A program made the position numbers and the translations under genes. This document shows positions 26,513-36,271 of a stretch of DNA of 64,000 bases, piece by piece (position 1 is the first letter of the stretch; each line of letters starts with the position of its first letter). Source of the stretch: Gemmata palustris (GTDB taxonomy: Bacteria > Planctomycetota > Planctomycetia > Gemmatales > Gemmataceae); contig NZ_JAGKQQ010000001.1 in the NCBI RefSeq assembly GCF_017939745.1, forward strand, positions 5,642,001 through 5,706,000, read 5' to 3'. Below the pieces are notes generated by a model. The model did no database searches, was not told where the DNA came from, and saw only the letters and a list, made by a program, of their open reading frames with translations.

Positions 26513-28369
26513 ATGTCTTCCCGCTTCGTCGTCGGTATCGACCTGGGCACCACCAACAGCGCACTGGCCTACGTGGACACCGGCGCGGGCAAGGACGCGA
26601 AGGTGACGCCCTTCCCCGTCCCGCAAGTCGTTGCGCAAGGCTCGGTCGAGGACCGGCCGCTGCTGCCATCGTTTCTGTACCTGCCCGGCGACGGGGAACA
26701 GCCGGCCGGCGCGATGAAGCTCCCCTGGGACGCCAAGCGCGATTACTGCGTCGGCGAGTTCGCCCGCGTATTCGGGTCGCAGGTGCCGACGCGGTTGGTC
26801 GCGTCCGCGAAGTCGTGGTTATGTCACCCCGGCGTAGATCGCAAAGCCCAAATCCTTCCGCACCGCGCCCCAGATACCGGCGCGCGAAAGGTGTCGCCGG
26901 TCGATGCCACGACGCGCTACCTGAAGCACATCGCGGAAGCGTGGAACCACGTTATCGCGAAAGACGTTGCGACGAACCGACTCGAAGCCCAGGACATCGT
27001 GCTGACCGTACCCGCGTCGTTTGATGCAGGAGCGCGCGAACTCACAGTGGAAGCCGCCCGCGCTGCGGGGTTCGAGCACCTCACACTTCTGGAAGAACCA
27101 CAAGCCGCGTTCTATGCGTGGCTCGACCGCACCGGCGACGAGTGGCGCAAACAGGTGGCCGTCGGCGAACTGGTGCTGGTCGCGGACGTGGGCGGCGGAA
27201 CGACCGACTTCACGCTCATCGAAGTCGGCGAGGAAGACGGCAATCTCGCGCTCACGCGCCTCGCGGTCGGCGATCACCTGTTGCTCGGCGGCGACAACAT
27301 GGACCTCACGCTCGCCCACCACGCGGCCCAAACGCTGGCCGCGAAGGGCACGAAGCTCGACGCGGGCCAGATGGTGCAACTGACTTACGCCTGCCGCAAC
27401 GCGAAGGAAGAACTCTTCGCGCGCCCCAAGCTCCAGAGCGCGCCAGTAACGGTACTGGGCAAGGGGCGGTCCATCGTCGGCGGCACGATCAAGCACGAAC
27501 TCTCGCGCGCCGACGTCGAGAAGGTGCTGGTCGACGGCTTCTTCCCGGACTGCGCACGTGACGCAACGCCGGGCTTGGGTCGCAGTTCGGGCCTTCAGGA
27601 ACTCGGCCTGCCCTACGTCGCAGATGCGGGTATCACTAAACACCTCGCCTCGTTCCTCTCGCGTCAAGCCGAAGCGCTTGCGAACCGCGAAGCACCGGCC
27701 GCCGCGAACAAGAAGAAGAAAGCCACTTCGGACGCGGCCAGTATCCCTGGCGCGATTCTCTTCAACGGCGGCGTGTTCAAGGGCGACGTGCTCCGCACAC
27801 GGTTGCTGGGCGTGTTGGGGGCCTGGGCCAAATCCGCCAAGACCGATGCGACCCGCGAACTCCCCGGTGCGGACCTCGACCTCGCGGTCGCCCGCGGGGC
27901 GGCCTACTACGGCTTGGTGAAGCGCGGAAAGGGCGTGCGCATCCGCGGGGGAACGGCCCGCGCGTACTACATCGGCGTGGAAACGAACATGCCCGCGGTT
28001 CCGGGGTTCGCGCCACCGATCAAGGCGATCTGCGTCGCGCCGTTCGGCATGGAAGAGGGCACCGAAGCCGACATCCCGAGCTACGAAGTCGGCGTGCGCG
28101 TGGGTACGGAGGCGGAGTTCCGGTTCCTCGGTTCAACGGTGCGCCGCGACGCCGCCGGCGTGGTTGTCGAAGAGTGGGAGGGCCAGGTCGACGAACTCTC
28201 CCCGGTGAAGACCACCCTGGAGGCGAAGGGCGCGGCAGCCGGCGGACAGGTGGTACCGGTCCACCTTCACAGCAAGGTAACCGCGGTGGGGCAACTGGAA
28301 CTGTGGCTCCAATCGCGCGACGGCAAGAACCGCTGGAAACTGGAGTTTAACGCCCGCGAGGGGAAGTAG
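26513..28369 (+). CDS. Hsp70-family (DnaK-like actin-fold) ATPase
   Basis: The 618-residue protein has the actin/Hsp70 nucleotide-binding motifs: phosphate-1 GIDLGTTNSALAYV (about 8-21), AQDIVLTVPASFDAGARELTVEAARAAGF, connect-1 LLEEPQAAFYAWL, phosphate-2 ADVGGGTTDFTLIEV and adenosine GAILFNGGVFKGDVLRTRLL. It lacks a canonical DnaK substrate-binding and lid region. The last ~150 residues (GTARAYYIGVE..GMEEGTEADIPSYEVGVRVG) are short and beta-rich, typical of non-canonical bacterial Hsp70 homologs. Such genes usually neighbour a second Hsp70 homolog; here three small genes follow tightly instead. It probably heads the 26513-30314 transcription unit. Confidence 0.9.
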   Translation: MSSRFVVGIDLGTTNSALAYVDTGAGKDAKVTPFPVPQVVAQGSVEDRPLLPSFLYLPGDGEQPAGAMKLPWDAKRDYCVGEFARVFGSQVPTRLVASAKSWLCHPGVDRKAQILPHRAPDTGARKVSPVDATTRYLKHIAEAWNHVIAKDVATNRLEAQDIVLTVPASFDAGARELTVEAARAAGFEHLTLLEEPQAAFYAWLDRTGDEWRKQVAVGELVLVADVGGGTTDFTLIEVGEEDGNLALTRLAVGDHLLLGGDNMDLTLAHHAAQTLAAKGTKLDAGQMVQLTYACRNAKEELFARPKLQSAPVTVLGKGRSIVGGTIKHELSRADVEKVLVDGFFPDCARDATPGLGRSSGLQELGLPYVADAGITKHLASFLSRQAEALANREAPAAANKKKKATSDAASIPGAILFNGGVFKGDVLRTRLLGVLGAWAKSAKTDATRELPGADLDLAVARGAAYYGLVKRGKGVRIRGGTARAYYIGVETNMPAVPGFAPPIKAICVAPFGMEEGTEADIPSYEVGVRVGTEAEFRFLGSTVRRDAAGVVVEEWEGQVDELSPVKTTLEAKGAAAGGQVVPVHLHSKVTAVGQLELWLQSRDGKNRWKLEFNAREGK

Positions 28370-28398
28370 AATGGGGGACAACCCGAGGAGGTACGATC

Positions 28399-28914
28399 AT
28401 GGGTGTGCTGAGTGAATACGTGCGGAAGGAAGCGGAGCAACTGCGGAAGGAGATCTACAAACGCGAAGAATCGGTACGAGAGTGGACGTCATCTATCTAT
28501 AAATTGTACGGTCAAATTGAACAATGGGTCAAAGACGCCGACGGGGGCGCGGGCCTCCTGAAGGTTGTGCGGGCGCCGCGCGCCACGTTCCAAGAACCGC
28601 GCCTGGGCGTGTACGAACTGGAGTGCCTCCAAATTGCCGTTGCGAGCAGCCGCCGGGCCGAGATCAGACCCCGCGCGCGACACGTGATCGCAACGATCAA
28701 ACCACCGGGGAAAGAACCCCAGCGCGCAGACGGAATGATCGAACTTCGGGACGGCAACATGGCCGACTATTACCTCTTTCGGCTGAGGGAAGTAGACGGA
28801 GATCACTGGTACATTCAGAGCGTGGCGCGCTGGAATGCCGACCCCAGCGACAGTAGCGTTGAGGAACTCGACCGAGACGGATTTGAAGCCGCGATCCTGC
28901 GCATCGTGACGTGA
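28399..28914 (+). CDS. Hypothetical protein with coiled-coil N-terminus, second gene of the Hsp70 cluster
   Basis: It is 29 bp after the Hsp70 stop, with a strong ribosome binding site GAGGAGG 8 bp before ATG. The 171-residue product begins with an amphipathic helix (LSEYVRKEAEQLRKEIYKREESVREW) and a W/L-rich helix (IYKLYGQIEQWVKDADGG). A beta-rich C-terminal domain follows (YELECLQIAVASSRRAEIRPRARHVIATI, DYYLFRLREVDGDHWYIQSV). The W-x(n)-L..I..W pattern resembles a family of short planctomycete hypotheticals, but I do not recognise a function. Context suggests partnership with the HEPN-like protein 6 bp downstream. Confidence 0.72.
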   Translation: MGVLSEYVRKEAEQLRKEIYKREESVREWTSSIYKLYGQIEQWVKDADGGAGLLKVVRAPRATFQEPRLGVYELECLQIAVASSRRAEIRPRARHVIATIKPPGKEPQRADGMIELRDGNMADYYLFRLREVDGDHWYIQSVARWNADPSDSSVEELDRDGFEAAILRIVT

Positions 28915-28920
28915 CCCCAC

Positions 28921-29511
28921 ATGACACCCCTCGACGAACTCGATAACGGGTGGAAGTGGTACCAAGCGGCTCGTGCGAGTCTGCGCCGGCTCGACCGACT
29001 GGCCCGGAAATACTGGAACGATCTGCCCTGGCAAGGCGAAGTGGCACTGGAACGGGATAATCTCCTCGGTCAACTCGAACGAGAAACGGTTTCAGCCGAC
29101 GCGAATAGCGCCGAATCCCGACTCGATGATTTGGCGATTATCGAACTGTTCTCGATCTTCGAGGGAATCGTTCGCACTCTGATTGCCGAACAGGTCCGAG
29201 CTGTTTCCGTTAGTTTAACGCATCCGATGCTGAAAGCGGCGGCAAGAAATGCGGTCGAGGCGGCAGAGCATCGATCGTTCGCCGAAATTCTGAAGTCTTA
29301 CTCGCAAGGCGGTCACGCCGACATCGCCGAGCAAGTTCGACAAGTTCGGCGCTACCGCAACTGGATTTCCCACGGACGGCGCGGGAAGGTGCTTCCGAAA
29401 GTCGAACCCAGGACCGCTCACGATCGGCTCCGCAGGTTCCTCGAACTCATCTTGCCTCCACCACCACCGATTGCCGGGGCAGACCCCGTACTACCGTCGG
29501 CAATACCATGA
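28921..29511 (+). CDS. HEPN-like helical protein (putative ribonuclease)
   Basis: The 196-residue all-helical protein starts 6 bp after the previous stop. It contains RRYRNWISHGRR near residue 145, matching the R-x4-H catalytic motif of HEPN domains with the usual Asn after Arg (R-N-W-I-S-H). The preceding helix IIELFSIFEGIVRTLIAEQV is like the first long helix of RiboL-PSP-type HEPN proteins. HEPN proteins are metal-independent RNases common in toxin-antitoxin, abortive-infection and CRISPR effectors, though some lack activity. No nucleotidyltransferase (MNT) antitoxin is present. The gene ends in ATGA, overlapping the next start by 4 bp, which implies translational coupling. Confidence 0.65.
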   Translation: MTPLDELDNGWKWYQAARASLRRLDRLARKYWNDLPWQGEVALERDNLLGQLERETVSADANSAESRLDDLAIIELFSIFEGIVRTLIAEQVRAVSVSLTHPMLKAAARNAVEAAEHRSFAEILKSYSQGGHADIAEQVRQVRRYRNWISHGRRGKVLPKVEPRTAHDRLRRFLELILPPPPPIAGADPVLPSAIP

Positions 29512-30314
29512 CTCTTCCCATATGGCTCATCGAGTCCGCTGTGTACGGTTCCGAGATCGAGCCGCTCGCGGCCGAAGTTCGGCGACAGGGAATGGAGTGC
29601 CGGTTCGTCGCGTACCGCGAGATCGTGAAGGGGCCGACTCCGCTACCGCCCGGTTCCTGCGCGATCACCTACGGCACGTACCCCACCGTGCGGCACGCGA
29701 TGCTCCGACTCGGCTGGACTCCGGGCGGGTGGTGCTCACCGGAGAATCTCGATTGCGCCACGTATTACCCACACTTCGCTGATTTCTTGCTCAATCAGCG
29801 GCACGAAATCATTACGGGCGCGGACGCGGTCCGCGAGAAGAAGCGACTGTTTCATACGTTCGGCCACAATGGGTGCGTGTTCGCGCGGCCGACGAGCGTT
29901 CACAAATTGTTCGTTGGTCGGCTCATCGCGGAAGACGATTTCGAGACCGCACTGGCGCCAACGCGGTACGACCCCGAAACAAAGGTCGTCATTGCGGAAC
30001 CGCGCGAACTCGGCTCGGAGTGGCGCTTGGTCATTGCGAATGGTGACGTGGTTGCCGCGAGCCGGTACGCGGAAGCCGGCGCGAAGTCTGTCGCGGCCGG
30101 GTGCCCGGACGAGGTACTCGCGTTCGCACGCGCGATGCTCGACGCGGTGGAATGGCGCCCGGATAATGTTTTCATGCTCGATGTGTGCGAATCGGTCGAT
30201 GGGTTGCGACTCGTCGAACTGAACAGCTTCAGTTGCTCGTGGCTTTATGCGTGCGACGTTGAACTCGTTGTCCGCGCCGCGTCGCGGTGCGCGATCGAAG
30301 CCCACATCGGGTAA
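29508..30314 (+). CDS. ATP-grasp domain protein, R2K-like (DUF4343 type)
   Basis: The 268-residue cytoplasmic protein is coupled to the HEPN-like gene by an ATGA overlap. Features fit a minimal ATP-grasp ligase of the R2K/CDC123 clade. The N-terminal preATP-grasp-like part is WLIESAVYGSEIEPLAAEVRRQG..AITYGTYPTVR. Then come REKKRLFHTFGHNGCVFARPTSVHKLF, the middle strand VVIAEPRELGSEWRLVIANGDVVAASRY (conserved E and R) and the C-terminal metal site FMLDVCESVDGLRLVELNSFSCSWLYACD (D and E-x-N). The clade is predicted to ligate amino acids or peptides to a target. The substrate is unknown. The C-terminus is followed by 124 bp and a MarR gene. Confidence 0.75.
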   Translation: MTLPIWLIESAVYGSEIEPLAAEVRRQGMECRFVAYREIVKGPTPLPPGSCAITYGTYPTVRHAMLRLGWTPGGWCSPENLDCATYYPHFADFLLNQRHEIITGADAVREKKRLFHTFGHNGCVFARPTSVHKLFVGRLIAEDDFETALAPTRYDPETKVVIAEPRELGSEWRLVIANGDVVAASRYAEAGAKSVAAGCPDEVLAFARAMLDAVEWRPDNVFMLDVCESVDGLRLVELNSFSCSWLYACDVELVVRAASRCAIEAHIG

Positions 30315-30408
30315 CTGCCTTCGGTGCGGGCTTGCTTCCAAAACCCACTCTCATCTCCTTCTCATTAGTCCCCACGCACGTTCGCGGCTACACTCAGTCG
30401 CGCATTGA

Positions 30409-30418
30409 ACGTATACGT
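30409..30418. promoter_or_regulatory. Perfect palindrome upstream of a MarR gene
   Basis: ACGTATACGT is a 10-bp perfect palindrome lying 20 bp before the MarR ATG at 30439. Position and symmetry fit an autoregulatory operator, but no second copy was seen in the window. Confidence 0.4.
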
Positions 30419-30438
30419 ATGAAATTCACTGGGATCAC

Positions 30439-30909
30439 ATGACGACCGGACACGATCTCGCGATGGCCCTTCGGAGCGCGTACCTGGCGATGCACCGGGG
30501 CACGGACGCGGTACTCGCGCAGCACGATATCACCGCCGATCAGTTTGTTCTGATGTCGGCGCTGGCGCGCGGCGAGGCGACCACGCAGCGCGAACTCGCC
30601 CGGCGCGCCGCGTCCGACCCGAACACGGTCCGGGCGATGCTCCTGCTTCTAGAGAGACGGAAACTCGTGGCGCGGGCACCGCACCCGACCGACGCCCGCG
30701 CCCGCACCGTCGCCCTCACCGCGAAGGGGCGTCGTGTGTACGAGCAGTTGTGGGCCGCGAGTGAACGAATCCGAGAACAGTTGCTGGCGACCATTGGCGA
30801 GCAGAACGCGGCCCTCGTACTCGCGCTCCTCGGGCGCGTTTCGCGCGAGATCGGCCGTTCGGACGACAAAACAGAACTCGTAACGAGCACAGTTTCATCC
30901 CCGATGTGA
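30439..30909 (+). CDS. MarR-family transcriptional regulator
   Basis: The 156-residue protein has the MarR winged helix: ITADQFVLMSALARGEATTQRELARRAASDPNTVRAMLLLLERRKLVARAPHPTDARARTVALT, with the recognition helix DPNTVRAMLLLLE and the wing D-A-R-A-R. A C-terminal helix (VLALLGRVSREIGR) completes the dimer interface. The stop lies 8 bp before the esterase start, so it likely controls and is co-transcribed with that gene; the palindrome at 30409-30418 is the candidate operator. Confidence 0.88.
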   Translation: MTTGHDLAMALRSAYLAMHRGTDAVLAQHDITADQFVLMSALARGEATTQRELARRAASDPNTVRAMLLLLERRKLVARAPHPTDARARTVALTAKGRRVYEQLWAASERIREQLLATIGEQNAALVLALLGRVSREIGRSDDKTELVTSTVSSPM

Positions 30910-30917
30910 GGTGAGCC

Positions 30918-32455
<1,538 letters not shown>

Positions 32456-32616
32456 CAAAAACGAATTGCCCAACTCCCGAGTGGAATTGCGTTGCCGGGC
32501 GAGCCCTCTCCGTTACTCCCACTCCCTGACCCGGACTCGTCCGGCCACCAGCCGGTACCGCTCGGGTAACAGGGGGCGCAAGCCGGGGGCGGAAGAAGTT
32601 CCCCCGGCACGCGCGC

Positions 32617-33396
32617 TCACATTGATGCAAAATCGGTCCAATTATCGAGGTAACCCCGGAGGGCCGGCGTTTCTGCCGCCTTGTCGCGAAGCAGGGTCTT
32701 CGCGTTGGAAACGAGCTCTGCTTCCTGCTCCGTGCTCAAATCGCCGGTCAGCACCCGCGTGCGGAGGAACACGAAGTAGGTATCGAGCGCGTCACACAAG
32801 CACCGGTCGTTGATCTCCTGAACCGTGCCCTCCGTCGGTCCTTGCTCCACCGACGTGCCCGGTTTGCCGAGGAGTTTCGCGAGGACGTCGAGGCCGCCGG
32901 GCAAGCGGCACGCGCCGAAGTTCGTGAACCAGTCGGTCAAGTCAATGGGACCGCGGTAGCGGTCGCGTGCGAGGTAGTAATCGCGGGCCTGGATGCCGTA
33001 ACGAAATGCCGCCAGTTCCAAAAGGGGCAGGTCGAACCCGCGCCCGTTAAAGGTCACGAGCCGGGCCTTGTAGTGCGTCACCCCGAACCAGAACTGATTA
33101 ACGATCTCGCGCGGCCGGAAGTGCGGTTCGTCGAGGCACTTGAAGTTGAGCAGGCCAAAATCTGGCCCCACGCGGAGGACGCACACGCACACCGGCACCT
33201 GGAAGGTTACCGGCAGGGGATCGCCCGGTTCACGGGCGCGCGCGATCGCGTCGTCCGGCGAGAGATTCTCGCCGGGGTATTTGACGGCCGCGAGTAACCG
33301 CCCGTCCGGAGCGCTCGCGCTGTTCACCACAAGGAACGCGGTCCGGGTCCCGGTGTCCGCGGACACCGGGCGCGTATTCGTTTCGGCGAGGGGCAT
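32617..33396 (-). CDS. PolB-type 3'-5' exonuclease-like protein, probably catalytically degenerate
   Basis: The start at 33396 (MPLAETNTRP) was selected; upstream residues look unrelated. The domain is the RNase H-fold 'PolB exo2-like' exonuclease: FLVVNSASAPDGRLLAAVKYP aligns with the usual first motif FDxExxPDGRL. Exo II is TFNGRGFDLPLLELAAFRYGI, and Exo III is CLCDALDTYFVFLRTRVLTG. The DxE of Exo I, which binds both catalytic metals, is replaced by N25-S-A27 while Exo II and III keep their Asp residues. Activity is therefore doubtful; a nucleic-acid-binding or regulatory role is possible. The C-terminal helix DTYFVFLR and length (259) are normal. Confidence 0.7.
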   Translation of the reverse strand: MPLAETNTRPVSADTGTRTAFLVVNSASAPDGRLLAAVKYPGENLSPDDAIARAREPGDPLPVTFQVPVCVCVLRVGPDFGLLNFKCLDEPHFRPREIVNQFWFGVTHYKARLVTFNGRGFDLPLLELAAFRYGIQARDYYLARDRYRGPIDLTDWFTNFGACRLPGGLDVLAKLLGKPGTSVEQGPTEGTVQEINDRCLCDALDTYFVFLRTRVLTGDLSTEQEAELVSNAKTLLRDKAAETPALRGYLDNWTDFASM

Positions 33397-33697
33397 GCGT
33401 TGGCACCTAAACAGCGGTTCATCTAGCAATGTCGGCAAAACAGGGATTGTGGTCAACTCCAACCGACTCAAACCCCGCTACCGGCTCAACGTCCCCGCGC
33501 CACTTATATCGCCGGCGCCGGCGGCGCGGACTGTGCGGACGGCGCAGCGCGGATCGGCGCGACGGGTTGAAAGATCGGGCGCGGGCCGGCGATCCTGCGC
33601 CGTGTTGGTTCCGGGTGGAAATAGTGAGCGGGCGGAGGGGGAGCACCGATTGCCCGCCTTGGTGGTCGGGCGGCGCGACAAGCCGTAATCTCACGTC

Positions 33698-35029
33698 ATG
33701 AATCCCACCGAATTGCCACCGGGCGGTGCCGCGCCTCCCGCCCCCCACGCGCCCAAGAAATCCGCACTCCTGATCGTGTGGTTGGTCGTATTTATCGACC
33801 TGCTCGGGTTCGGCATCGTTCTGCCCGTGCTCCCGCGCCAGGCGAAGCCGTACCTCGATGCGCTCGCGCTCTCGGACGTCTCTCGCGGGGCCGTGATCGG
33901 CGTGCTGTTCTCGGTGTTCTCGCTGATGCAGTTCGTGTTTTCGCCGATGTGGGGGCGCGTGTCGGACCGAATCGGTCGGCGCCCGGTTCTGTTCATCAGT
34001 TTGCTCGGTTCGGTCGTCTTCTACGCGCTTTACGGCTTCGCGGTCTCGCTGCCGGCGGGTCAGGCGGAACTCGCGCTCGGTCTGATGCTGTTCGCGCGCA
34101 TCGGGGCCGGTATTGCGGGGGCGAGTGTGGGCACCGCAGCGGCCGTTATTGCGGACTGCACCACGCCCGATAAGCGGGCAAAGGGCATGGCGCTGATCGG
34201 GATCGCGTTCGGGGCCGGGTTCACGCTCGGGCCGCTCATCGCGTACTTCGGGTTGGCGCTGTTCGCACGGGAGCCGTGGGGCGTGGGGGCTCTCGCGTCC
34301 GGGTTGTCGCTGATCGCGTTACTCGTTGCAGTGGCGATCTTTAAGGAAACGCGCAACTCGAACAACAAAGCGGCCAAGGAGTTTTTCAGTCTCGCGAAGA
34401 CGCGCGAGGTGCTGGCGATGCCGACCGTGGGCACGCTGGTGCTCATCTACTTCCTCGCGATCTTCGCGTTCGGTACTTTTGAGGCCACGCTCGCGCAGTT
34501 CACGGACAAAGTGTTCGGGCTCAAAGACGACGACAACTTCCTGGTGTTCGCGTTCGTCGGCGCGGTGCTGATGGTCGCGGGCGGCTCGTACCGGCCGATG
34601 GTGAAGAAGCGGTCCGAAGTCGGGCTGCTCAAGTTCGGCGTCGGGGCGATGACGATCGGTCTCGCCGGGATCGGGGTCGTGGCGTACCTCGTGCTGGCTC
34701 CGGGGGGAAGCACGAGCGACATTGCGAAGCCCCTGTTCTACGTCGCGATGTCCGTCGCAGTGGTCGGGTTCGCGTTCGTGAACCCGTCGGTATCGGCGCT
34801 GGTGTCGAAGCGGTCGGACCCGACGCGGCAAGGCGAGGTACTGGGCGTGAACCAGTCGTTCGCGTCGCTCGGGCGCATCCTCGGGCCGTTCCTCGGATCG
34901 GTCTTGTTCGACGCCCACGCCTCGCGCACACTACCGTACTTGGGCGCGGTACTCACGCTGTTCGTCGTCGCAGCGCTGCTCCCGCGGTTGAAAGCGAAGG
35001 AAGAGCCGCAGATAAACGCCGATAAATAA
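33698..35029 (+). CDS. Major facilitator superfamily transporter (TetA-like drug exporter family)
   Basis: The 443-residue, 12-helix MFS protein begins with LLIVWLVVFIDLLGFGIVLPVLP. It has motif A between TM2 and TM3 (MWGRVSDRIGRRPVLF) and motif C-like GLMLFARIGAGIAGASVGTAAAVIADCT, then KRAKGMALIGIAFGAGFTLGPLIAYFG. The D-x3-G..LP.LP N-terminus and motif C are characteristic of H+-coupled antiporters of the DHA1/TetA group. The substrate is unknown. The last residues EEPQINADK are read from a palindromic repeat (35000-35194) that also supplies the stop codon, so the native C-terminus was probably nearby but different. Confidence 0.88.
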   Translation: MNPTELPPGGAAPPAPHAPKKSALLIVWLVVFIDLLGFGIVLPVLPRQAKPYLDALALSDVSRGAVIGVLFSVFSLMQFVFSPMWGRVSDRIGRRPVLFISLLGSVVFYALYGFAVSLPAGQAELALGLMLFARIGAGIAGASVGTAAAVIADCTTPDKRAKGMALIGIAFGAGFTLGPLIAYFGLALFAREPWGVGALASGLSLIALLVAVAIFKETRNSNNKAAKEFFSLAKTREVLAMPTVGTLVLIYFLAIFAFGTFEATLAQFTDKVFGLKDDDNFLVFAFVGAVLMVAGGSYRPMVKKRSEVGLLKFGVGAMTIGLAGIGVVAYLVLAPGGSTSDIAKPLFYVAMSVAVVGFAFVNPSVSALVSKRSDPTRQGEVLGVNQSFASLGRILGPFLGSVLFDAHASRTLPYLGAVLTLFVVAALLPRLKAKEEPQINADK

Positions 35030-35194
35030 CGCGATGAAGGCAAAGGACAAAATCGCGAAGAGTTTTTGACAGGATCAACGGGATAGACAGGATCAAGAGA
35101 AACATAGTTTTCAATCCTGTCTATCCCGTTGATCCTGTCAAAAACTCTTTTCTTGTCTGATCGTGTCTTCATCGGCGTTTATCCGCGGCTCTTC
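35000..35194. repeat. Nested palindromic repeat between the MFS and GT9 genes
   Basis: Inner arms 35058-35093 and 35114-35149 are a perfect 36-bp inverted pair (core GACAGGATCAACGGGATAGA). Outer arms 35000-35023 (AGAGCCGCAGATAAACGCCG) and 35171-35194 pair with one mismatch. The left outer arm is translated as the MFS tail; the right lies just before the GT9 start. Confidence 0.85.
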
Positions 35195-35221
35195 TTCTGC
35201 CGGCATTTCGGAAGGGTTCTG

Positions 35222-36271
35222 ATGCTGGACCGGATCGATGCGCGACGGATCGCGATCATCAAGCCGAGCGCACTGGGCGACATCGTTCATTCGCTCCCGG
35301 TGCTGACCGCGCTGCGCACGCGGTTCCCCGCGGCCCGCATCACCTGGGTCGTGAACTCGGGCTACGAGTCGCTCCTCACCGGCCACCCCGACCTGACAGA
35401 CACGCTCCCCTTTGATCGCGGCGCGTTCAAGGGCCGGCGCGCGTTCGCGACCGCGTGGTCGTTCGCGGCCGAGTTGCGCCGGCGGCGGTTCGATCTCGTG
35501 ATCGACATGCAGGGGCTTTTGCGAAGCGGTTTGATGGCGTGGGCAAGCGGCGCACCGGTGCGGGTCGGGTTCCGCAACGCCCGCGAAGGCAGTCGGTACA
35601 TGTACACGCACAAACTGGCCTCGCCCCGGGCGCACGCGGTCGATCGGATGTGGGCCGTCGCGGAGGCATTCGGCGTCGGGCACCTGTCGAAAACGTTCCG
35701 GGTTCCCCTTCAGCCGGGGGAACTGATCGCTGCACGGAACGAACTCGCGTCGCTGCCGCGGCCGTGGATCGCGGTCGCTGTGGGAGCGAAGTGGCTTACG
35801 AAGCGCTGGCCCGTGGCACATTTCGCCGAGCTTCTCACGCGCGCACAGGCGCACTTTGGCGGGTCCGCGGTATTCGTAGGAGCGAGTGACGATATCGCGC
35901 TCTCGCAAGAGGTGATCGCGAGCCTACGCGGACCGGCACTGAATCTGGCCGGGAAGACTTCGCTCCCGCGGCTTGCGGCAACGCTGTCACTCGCGGACGT
36001 GATGGTTGGGAACGACACCGGTCCGCTGCACCTCGGTGCGGCGCTCGGGCGCCCGTGCGTCGCGCCGTACACCTGTACGCGGGTGGTGCGACACGGGCCG
36101 TACCAGCAAGCCGCGAACTGTGTGGAAACAACCGTCGCGTGCGGTGGGAGCTACCTCAAGAAATGCGGTAACATGATCTGCATGCCGGAGCTCACCGCGG
36201 ACCGGCTCTGGCCCCGCCTGGCGGAGACACTGGATACATGGCAACGAACACACAGTTCCCGTTCCGCCTGA
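35222..36271 (+). CDS. Glycosyltransferase family 9 protein (heptosyltransferase-like)
   Basis: The start at 35222 (MLDRIDARRIAIIKPSALGDIVHSLPVL) follows the repeat; codons before it are repeat-derived. The GT-B fold heptosyltransferase signature is clear: IIKPSALGDIVHSLPVLTALR, IDMQGLLRSGLMAW, the donor-site VGNDTGPLHLGAALGRPCVA, and VAVGAKWLTKRWPVAHFAELL. GT9 enzymes add heptose or related sugars to lipopolysaccharide cores. Planctomycetes have an outer membrane, so a surface glycolipid role is plausible; the sugar is unknown. The 3' end overlaps the maf gene by 34 bp, implying coupled expression. Confidence 0.9.
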   Translation: MLDRIDARRIAIIKPSALGDIVHSLPVLTALRTRFPAARITWVVNSGYESLLTGHPDLTDTLPFDRGAFKGRRAFATAWSFAAELRRRRFDLVIDMQGLLRSGLMAWASGAPVRVGFRNAREGSRYMYTHKLASPRAHAVDRMWAVAEAFGVGHLSKTFRVPLQPGELIAARNELASLPRPWIAVAVGAKWLTKRWPVAHFAELLTRAQAHFGGSAVFVGASDDIALSQEVIASLRGPALNLAGKTSLPRLAATLSLADVMVGNDTGPLHLGAALGRPCVAPYTCTRVVRHGPYQQAANCVETTVACGGSYLKKCGNMICMPELTADRLWPRLAETLDTWQRTHSSRSA

